A DNA stretch of 64,000 nt from a virus. Each line of letters starts with the position of its first letter. Positions within the stretch are counted from its first letter, which is position 1. The notes under the pieces were generated by a model. That model was not told the origin of the DNA, searched no databases, and saw nothing but the letters and a program-made list of their open reading frames with translations. The DNA lies in the IMG/VR virus record IMGVR_UViG_3300041405_000133, positions 62,001 through 126,000 of that record; one strand, 5' to 3'. Of this stretch, positions 58,619-64,000 are shown in pieces. The position numbers were made by a program, and so were the translations under genes.

Positions 58619-60799
58619 ATGAATCCATTTGATCCAACCGATCATTTACCTCAAGAGCGCTACACCATTCCACCGGAGATGGTTCCGATCAGTGGTTTAA
58701 ACTCTCAGTTCAAATGTGTCTCTGGTGCCCGTCAAGCAATGTTCACCGGTAACCTGTCCCAAGTATTGATCGTGGATGGACGTACCCGTAAACGCCAGCA
58801 GACTGGGTTGGAACGCGAGATTGCCAAAGCTACATTTAACCATCAGTTTCCTCGTGAAGCTGTGGTGTTGGCGATCATCCCACGATTTACATCCCGTAAC
58901 TTCGGCGATAAGTTCCAGATCAACCCGTTCGATCTGGTGATCTACGAGGATTGGGAAACGAAAGAGCTGGACGTGGTCGAGTTGAGCAAGTTTCACGTAA
59001 TGCACCAGCATTACGGATTCGAGTTCGAATACGATCAGGACGTCTACGACGCCATCGTTAAAGGTAAACGTTTCAAGGCAGGTACGGTTATTGCTCGTTC
59101 TCCGGCTGTTACGGATGATGGCGACTACATGTACGGCCTGGAAACCAACGTCTGCATGATCTCTGATCCGGCAGGTACTGAAGACGGTGTAAAGATCAGT
59201 CAGAGTTATGCCAAGCGTATTCGCTCGACAGGCTTTGAAAGTCGGATTGCTCGCTTCGGCGGTAGTCATTACCCAATTAACTGGAACGGTAACCTGGAAG
59301 AGTACAAACCTATTCCAGACATCGGTGATTTCATCCAGTCAAACGGTCTGATCTGCGCATCACGGCCTTTCGATCCAAAGTATGATCCAGTCTACATGAC
59401 TCGGACCAAGCTGCTTAAACCGCAGTATGGGTTGGACACACCGCTGTACGGCGTACCGAACGCTCAAGTCGTAGACATCCGAGTCCTTCATAACGATAGG
59501 CTGTCTTCCCCGAAACTACCAAAGGAAATGACCAAACAGTTCCTGAAGTACTACGAGGCCGACCAAGAGTTCTACACCAAGATCGTTAAGACGTGCCTCT
59601 GCCGGAAAGGTAACTTCCTGGCTGACGACGTTGCAATGTCTCCACGTCTGCGCATTCTCCTGTACGAAGCAATCGCACGTAGCGGTGAGCGTCTGCTGGA
59701 AGAAGGCATCTGGCCGAAGAGCAAAGCCGACCAACTGCGTGTTCGCACGAAGTATCGCGGCGAGATCTTGGATGAGTTCCGTGTGGAAATCATCTACCAG
59801 TACAAGACGTCGGTTGGTGAAGGTCCTAAGGTTACTGACCAATCTGGCGGTAAAGGTGTTACTTCGGCGGTTGCTCCAGACGAAGACATGCCTACAGACG
59901 AGAACGGTATTCGAGCCGACGTGGTGATCTTCTCGAACTCCACGGTAAACCGTCTGAACAACGGTCGTCAACATACCCAGGTAATCGGTGCTGCTGGCCG
60001 GGATATCATCAAACGTGTTCGTAAGTCTTACGGCTTGCCAGCCTTCGGTCCGATTGATCGGGAAGAAGTCAAACGTGCGGTGACGTCTCAGAACAACATG
60101 GCTGTAACCATGAAGAACTTTGCGTACATCATCGGCTTCTATAAGCTGGTGGCGCCTGCAATGTACGAACGTCTGACGCGTAACGATGTCATTCCGCAAG
60201 GGATTCACTTGCAGCATGTAATCGAATGCATCATGGACGGCGAAGATCCTCACGGTCTGTTCCTGCAACTCGCATCCTCTGACGAAGTCTACATGGACAA
60301 AGTCATCAAGGAGATCGAATCAGGTCCGTACATGCCAGATCTGACGCCAGTGACCTACCGGAACCTGGCTGGCGATATGGTAACCACCAAGACCAGCATC
60401 TTGATCGGTCCTGACTACTACCTGCCTTTGGAGAAGACGGCTACCGACGGTTCCGGTGTATCGTCCTCCAAGACCAACCACTTCGGCGTTACTGCCCGTC
60501 TGACGAATGCTGACAAATATGCCAGCCCTGGCCGTGAAACCGTAACCAAATCTACCGGTGAGTCCGAAGCGCGTAACCACGCTCACGCTTATGGTGCTGA
60601 GCCCCTTGCTCACATCATGGACTTGAACTACAACCCGGTGGTCCACAAAGAAGCCTGCATGACGATCCTCACCCACGAGACACCGACCAACATCGAATGT
60701 CTTGTTGACCGTGAGAAGTTTAAGCTTGGTGGACATCGTCCGCTGGCTTACGTTCGCCACATGATGGCCGTATCTGGTAAGAATATCTCCAGGGAGTAA
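58619..60799 (+). CDS. Non-virion RNA polymerase beta C-terminal subunit (phiKZ gp71-73-like)
   Basis: A 726-residue protein. SGARQAMFTGNLSQVLI (about residues 34-50) resembles the beta segment ANRALMGANMQRQAV. QSGGKGVTSAV, then APDEDMPTDENG and NRLNNGRQHTQ (about residues 408-457) match the beta region GRHGNKGVIS, EDMPYDENG and SRMNIGQ around the active-site lysine. The N-terminal half of beta is not here. In phiKZ this gene is interrupted by an intron (memory); here it is uninterrupted. It starts the beta/beta-prime gene pair, 34 bases before the next gene. Confidence 0.88.
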   Translation: MNPFDPTDHLPQERYTIPPEMVPISGLNSQFKCVSGARQAMFTGNLSQVLIVDGRTRKRQQTGLEREIAKATFNHQFPREAVVLAIIPRFTSRNFGDKFQINPFDLVIYEDWETKELDVVELSKFHVMHQHYGFEFEYDQDVYDAIVKGKRFKAGTVIARSPAVTDDGDYMYGLETNVCMISDPAGTEDGVKISQSYAKRIRSTGFESRIARFGGSHYPINWNGNLEEYKPIPDIGDFIQSNGLICASRPFDPKYDPVYMTRTKLLKPQYGLDTPLYGVPNAQVVDIRVLHNDRLSSPKLPKEMTKQFLKYYEADQEFYTKIVKTCLCRKGNFLADDVAMSPRLRILLYEAIARSGERLLEEGIWPKSKADQLRVRTKYRGEILDEFRVEIIYQYKTSVGEGPKVTDQSGGKGVTSAVAPDEDMPTDENGIRADVVIFSNSTVNRLNNGRQHTQVIGAAGRDIIKRVRKSYGLPAFGPIDREEVKRAVTSQNNMAVTMKNFAYIIGFYKLVAPAMYERLTRNDVIPQGIHLQHVIECIMDGEDPHGLFLQLASSDEVYMDKVIKEIESGPYMPDLTPVTYRNLAGDMVTTKTSILIGPDYYLPLEKTATDGSGVSSSKTNHFGVTARLTNADKYASPGRETVTKSTGESEARNHAHAYGAEPLAHIMDLNYNPVVHKEACMTILTHETPTNIECLVDREKFKLGGHRPLAYVRHMMAVSGKNISRE

Positions 60800-60833
60800 T
60801 CCCTGGCGGTACAACGTAGGAGCGTGTTAATTA

Positions 60834-62813
60834 ATGGCAAGACATCGTCGGTTCAGAGCCCGTGACCTGTTCGATACGATGGTACATCTTTGGCCTTGCG
60901 CTGAGTACGAGGAATTCATCCTCGAGTTCGACGACGGCGACACGATGACCACAACAACAATCAATACCCAGATCTCCCGCAAGCTCTGGTTGCCACACGA
61001 GGTATACGACAAACTCGGTATCTTCAAGCGCCACCACATCGGTAATGGTTCGCTGTCCAATGAACGCATCCATGAAGTACAGGGTGCGATCACTGAAGAC
61101 ATGTACAACACGTACGGTGAGTTGGGCTTTAACCGTGAAGAGTTGTGGCGACACAACTATTACGGCACCAACCGTCTGTACAACGAATCCATCGTCGAAT
61201 ATGCGGCGTATGTTCGCGGCAGTAACTCGTTTGACTTCAGTCATCTGTACGAGTATCCGCCAATCGCTAAGATCCGTACCGAATGCCAGCCTAACAAGCT
61301 GTCTATCGAGAAGGCTTACGATGCGGCGAAGTTGGTTCTGGAACGTGATCCTGCGATTGCTCGTAACGTGATCATCTCCGACCTTCGGGCTGGTCTGTTG
61401 AAGATGGAGCAGTTGCTTCAGATCCTCATCGTGCGGGGCTACAACACCGACATCGATGGGCACGTATATAGCAAACCTATCATGGGCAACTACTTCGCAG
61501 GTATTCACGATCCTGCGGAAGCCATGATGGAATCCACACTGGCCGCTAAGGCTATCATCTTTACCGGAGCGCCGCTCGAACAAACCGAGTATGCGAACCG
61601 GAAGATGCAGTTCACTACCCAGCAGGTTGACTTGCTGGTAATGGCTGACTGTGGATCGACTGAGTACGGGGAGATTGAGATCACCAAGTTCAGGTTCAAA
61701 GCCATGGACGGTCTCAACTATCTCGATCCTGATACCAACCGGTTGAAACCATTGCGGATGACTGACACTCACCTGATTGGTGAGACACGCAAGTTCCGTC
61801 TGGCATTCAACTGTAAGTACCGGCATCACAACAACGTCTGCAAGATGTGCTACGGCTTGCTGGCGTATAACGTGCCGTTCGGTGCGAACATCGGTCACAT
61901 CGCATCTACAATGACCCAATCGGAAGTATCTCAGGCAGTGTTGAAGGTTAAGCACTCTGAGGCGTCTGCTTCTTCTGATCCGATCATCATTCAAGATGAA
62001 GAGCGGCCGTACATCCTCCCAGCATCTGAAGGTCACCAGATTCGTCTGAACCCAAGACTGGGCGTTAAGGGTATCCCGCTGATGCTTCGCGGTGGTTACT
62101 CTCAGGGTGTTCACAACGCATCGAAGCTTCCTGTACTGAAACGTACCGATCTGCGCGCTGGCGTTAACATCGCCAAGTTCAGTCAGTTCCGTGAAGTCAG
62201 CTTTGAGCTGCCTAGCGAGAACAAGCAGTCGAACCGGGTACACGTCACGGTATCCCGTGGCGCGCGCATGTCGAACCTGACTCGTGAGTTCCTGGACTAC
62301 TTCCTGAAGAAAGGCTTCCGAATCGATGATGATGGTTATTATCGGATTGATCTGAAGGATTGGAACTTCGACCTGCCAGCCTTTGAAATGCCAAACCGCC
62401 ACGGTAGCATGAAGGACCACGCAGCAGTAGTGGAAGTAATGATCCGCTCTACTCGTGACTCCAACCAGCGCCACTTGGGTCGGTTGAAGCAATTGAAGGA
62501 CTATGCAAACCCAACTGAAGCAATGTTGGATACGCATGAGCTGATCGCACTGAAGGTTCCTGTTCACTTCACCCACGTCGCTATTGTGTTGCTGTCTATG
62601 ATGGTATCCAGTACGAAGTCAGGCGATTACAGGATTCCACCTCTGGGCGAACCTACTCGGTTTGCTAAATACGATCACGTAATCAGTGGTCGCTCGATGG
62701 GCGCGTTCTTCGCCTATCAGGGTGGTCGTAACCTGCTCGATACACTTGAGCAGTACATGATCACTGAACGGGAACAACATCTGCTCGATCCGTTGCTGAT
62801 GCCCGGCTGGTAA
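60834..62813 (+). CDS. Non-virion RNA polymerase beta-prime C-terminal subunit (phiKZ gp74-like)
   Basis: A 659-residue protein. Around residues 323-375 it reads NCKYRHHNNVCKMCYGLL, then FGANIGHIASTMTQSE and KHSEASAS. These match the beta-prime zinc element and the region GEAVGVIAAQSIGEP with its trigger-loop neighbourhood (LTMRTFHTGG). It completes the beta-prime chain begun by the protein at 45.9 kb. The last residues are LLMPGW. Strong coupling with the beta gene gives equal amounts of both. Confidence 0.88.
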   Translation: MARHRRFRARDLFDTMVHLWPCAEYEEFILEFDDGDTMTTTTINTQISRKLWLPHEVYDKLGIFKRHHIGNGSLSNERIHEVQGAITEDMYNTYGELGFNREELWRHNYYGTNRLYNESIVEYAAYVRGSNSFDFSHLYEYPPIAKIRTECQPNKLSIEKAYDAAKLVLERDPAIARNVIISDLRAGLLKMEQLLQILIVRGYNTDIDGHVYSKPIMGNYFAGIHDPAEAMMESTLAAKAIIFTGAPLEQTEYANRKMQFTTQQVDLLVMADCGSTEYGEIEITKFRFKAMDGLNYLDPDTNRLKPLRMTDTHLIGETRKFRLAFNCKYRHHNNVCKMCYGLLAYNVPFGANIGHIASTMTQSEVSQAVLKVKHSEASASSDPIIIQDEERPYILPASEGHQIRLNPRLGVKGIPLMLRGGYSQGVHNASKLPVLKRTDLRAGVNIAKFSQFREVSFELPSENKQSNRVHVTVSRGARMSNLTREFLDYFLKKGFRIDDDGYYRIDLKDWNFDLPAFEMPNRHGSMKDHAAVVEVMIRSTRDSNQRHLGRLKQLKDYANPTEAMLDTHELIALKVPVHFTHVAIVLLSMMVSSTKSGDYRIPPLGEPTRFAKYDHVISGRSMGAFFAYQGGRNLLDTLEQYMITEREQHLLDPLLMPGW

Positions 62814-62827
62814 CTGACAAACATACT

Positions 62828-62851
62828 GGCGGAGGAAACTCCGCCTTTATG
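62828..62851 (+). terminator. Stem-loop with GAAA loop and TATG tail
   Basis: GGCGGAG (62828-62834) and CTCCGCC (62839-62845) over GAAA, then TTTATGCCCC. The same 18-base hairpin is repeated at 63305. Confidence 0.88.
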
Positions 62852-62877
62852 CCCCACTTTATAACAAGGAGGCCATA

Positions 62878-63297
62878 ATGGCTAAGCCACAATTTGTATC
62901 TATACGGTTTGAAGGGGATAGTGCCTCGACTCTCTTCACCCACGTCGTCTATAAGAAACTACCTGTGAAAGACGATGCGTTACGTTTCTTACATATCGAA
63001 CGTAAAGGTAACACTAACTTCCTCTTCGATGCCACGCGCTTCGTAGACGAGCTTCCAGACTCTCTGGCTATCACTTGGGATCGTGCAGGCGATAGCGCGA
63101 CATTCACCATTGCTGAGCGTAAGTACGCTATCAGTATCTACACGGTAATTGACGTTGAACGTGACAGTCCGTTCTACTTCCTCGATGAACTTCCTGACGG
63201 TACATGGCGACTCTGCCACAGCCTTCACTTTATCCCATGGCACCACGAACACTTGGATACAATCACTATCGAGAAGGTGTCCGTAGAAGTCCAGTAA
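62878..63297 (+). CDS. Small hypothetical protein between identical terminators (139 aa)
   Basis: A mixed alpha/beta protein with RFVDELPDSLAITWDRAG (about residues 55-72) and FYFLDELPDGTWRLCHSL (about 99-116), which look like a short duplication (DELPD). AAGGAGG precedes the ATG at a good distance. It lies between two copies of the same terminator hairpin, as an independent cassette between the nvRNAP genes and the helicase. No family is recognised. Confidence 0.62.
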   Translation: MAKPQFVSIRFEGDSASTLFTHVVYKKLPVKDDALRFLHIERKGNTNFLFDATRFVDELPDSLAITWDRAGDSATFTIAERKYAISIYTVIDVERDSPFYFLDELPDGTWRLCHSLHFIPWHHEHLDTITIEKVSVEVQ

Positions 63298-63304
63298 CAT
63301 CCGA

Positions 63305-63340
63305 GGCGGAGGAAACTCCGCCCTAACTCTTACCTTTCTT
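63305..63340 (+). terminator. Second copy of the GGCGGAG/CTCCGCC hairpin
   Basis: GGCGGAG (63305-63311) and CTCCGCC (63316-63322) over GAAA, followed by CTTACCTTTCTTTTG. The remaining bases to 63426 are A/T-rich with a possible AGTGTG/CGCACT hairpin (63384-63402); no early promoter motif is seen. Confidence 0.85.
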
Positions 63341-63426
63341 TTGTAGTAAGAACTAACTATAGACGTATATCTATTATAGGCGAAGTGTGCCGTAAACGCA
63401 CTAGGTAGATATTTGGGGAGAACGTC

Positions 63427-64000
63427 TTGAAGATCGACGTCTATAGCCATTCGTTCATGGTCAGTGATTTGAACGAGCGACAGAAGAAAGCCGTCGAACA
63501 GTTCTGCAAAACACTCATCCAGCATGAGATGGTTATTGAAGACGGCCGTAAGGAGATGGTGGCTGCAAGGGTGTTCGCATCCTCTACCGCTGCCAGACAG
63601 TACTACCGTTTCCACATCAACATGAAGGTGGAATTCTTCCAGACCCTGAACTACAACTTCATTAAGTCTGATGAATACACAGTCGTTAAACACGATAACA
63701 CTCCAACGGATCGCTTCAAGGTTGAACATGAAGTAATCCACTTGTGGCCACCTCGCCATCCACAGCCGGCTATCATTAACCACGTTGTGAATGAGGAAGG
63801 TAGCAACAAGGTCGTAACCCTCCAGACGGGTAAGGGTAAGACGGAGCTGACGAAGCATTGCATGCACCAGCTGGGGCTGCGTACGGCTATCTTCATGAAG
63901 GGTGGTTATCTAGACCGTTGGGTGCCTGACCTTGAGTCATCATTCAAACTGAAGCGTGGTCAACTCCTTGTTGTCCGAGGAAGTCCGGCGCTGAAGGGTC
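63427..64000 (+). CDS. SF2-type helicase, N-terminal part (partial; phiKZ gp75-like)
   Basis: The frame starts at TTG 63427 behind GGGGAG with 6-base spacing and stays open to the window end (191 codons; the product begins MKIDVYSHSF). An alternative ATG at 63457 has no ribosome site. A first domain of about 120 residues precedes a Walker A motif TLQTGKGKTEL (about residues 131-141), with the Gln and Lys-Thr of SF2 helicases. A UvsW-like or recombination helicase is likely. It follows nvRNAP beta-prime at the place of phiKZ gp75. The downstream motifs are outside the window. Confidence 0.75.
   Translation, partial: MKIDVYSHSFMVSDLNERQKKAVEQFCKTLIQHEMVIEDGRKEMVAARVFASSTAARQYYRFHINMKVEFFQTLNYNFIKSDEYTVVKHDNTPTDRFKVEHEVIHLWPPRHPQPAIINHVVNEEGSNKVVTLQTGKGKTELTKHCMHQLGLRTAIFMKGGYLDRWVPDLESSFKLKRGQLLVVRGSPALKG

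Noticed and set aside
1-64000. tRNA genes
   Set aside because: Searched by eye for T-arm (GGTTCGAATCC-like) plus acceptor pairing; no cloverleaf was found. A covariance search would be more reliable.
1-64000. CRISPR arrays, insertion sequences, homing endonucleases
   Set aside because: No regularly spaced repeats, transposase or HNH/GIY motifs were seen; the repeats found are terminator stems only.
63457-64000. Helicase starting at ATG 63457
   Set aside because: No ribosome site precedes it, while TTG 63427 has GGGGAG at a good distance in the same frame.

Overview
The window comes from a phiKZ-like nucleus-forming jumbo phage (Chimalliviridae type), apparently infecting a Gram-negative, probably Pseudomonas-like, host. 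No bacterial genes, tRNAs, insertion sequences or CRISPR arrays were seen. Four observations support this. There are two sets of split, highly diverged multisubunit RNA polymerase genes. There is a phage tubulin (PhuZ). A chimallin-like shell gene sits directly upstream of an RNA polymerase beta-prime N-terminal subunit gene. The tail, terminase and head-protease genes follow phiKZ order. phiKZ gene numbers used here are from memory and were not searched.

Layout. (1) 1-10.7 kb, virion block: end of a beta-prime-like virion RNAP gene, a single-chain beta-like virion RNAP subunit, three structural or unknown genes, the prohead protease, and two paralogous inner-head proteins with apparent protease-cleaved acidic propeptides. 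(2) 10.8-13.3 kb: small genes, several strongly codon-biased and preceded by a shared promoter-like motif. (3) 13.3-25.6 kb: tail tube and sheath (minus strand), three virion-type genes and the large terminase (plus strand), then a conserved minus-strand gene. (4) 25.7-34.7 kb: small hypothetical genes, a protein carrying a degenerate RNAP active-site motif (NADFDGN), a structured non-coding region, and PhuZ. (5) 34.8-39.2 kb: eleven tiny, overlapping, fast-diverging genes. (6) 39.3-47.4 kb: family B-like DNA polymerase, a minus-strand gene, a long leader with tandem promoter motifs, the chimallin-like gene, and the nvRNAP beta-prime N-terminal subunit. (7) 47.4-64 kb: hypothetical genes, an Mre11/SbcD-like phosphoesterase, an SSB-like protein with a bacterial-type acidic tip, and a block matching phiKZ gp68-gp75 (nvRNAP fifth subunit, two proteins with GW-ended disordered tails, beta C-terminal, beta-prime C-terminal, one hypothetical, start of a helicase).

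How the genes fit together. The virion RNAP packaged with the genome would start early transcription. A recurring motif (ATACATTACC followed by an A-rich TAGA element) lies in front of the chimallin, nvRNAP and small abundant-protein genes and is the best candidate for its promoter. The non-virion RNAP (subunits at 45.9, 53.6, 58.6 and 60.8 kb; the beta N-terminal part lies elsewhere) would then transcribe later genes inside the chimallin shell, with PhuZ positioning the shell. Operons end in very regular stem-loops, many followed by TTTATGCC. The TATG in that tail matches the tetranucleotide reported for phiKZ late transcription starts, so these elements may act as terminator-promoters.

Most novel material: the promoter and stem-loop/TATG regulatory code, a promoter-like site antisense to a minus-strand gene that points at phuZ, an attenuator-like hairpin just inside a small gene, the NADFDGN protein, the tandem array of diverged small genes, and the codon-optimised early small proteins.
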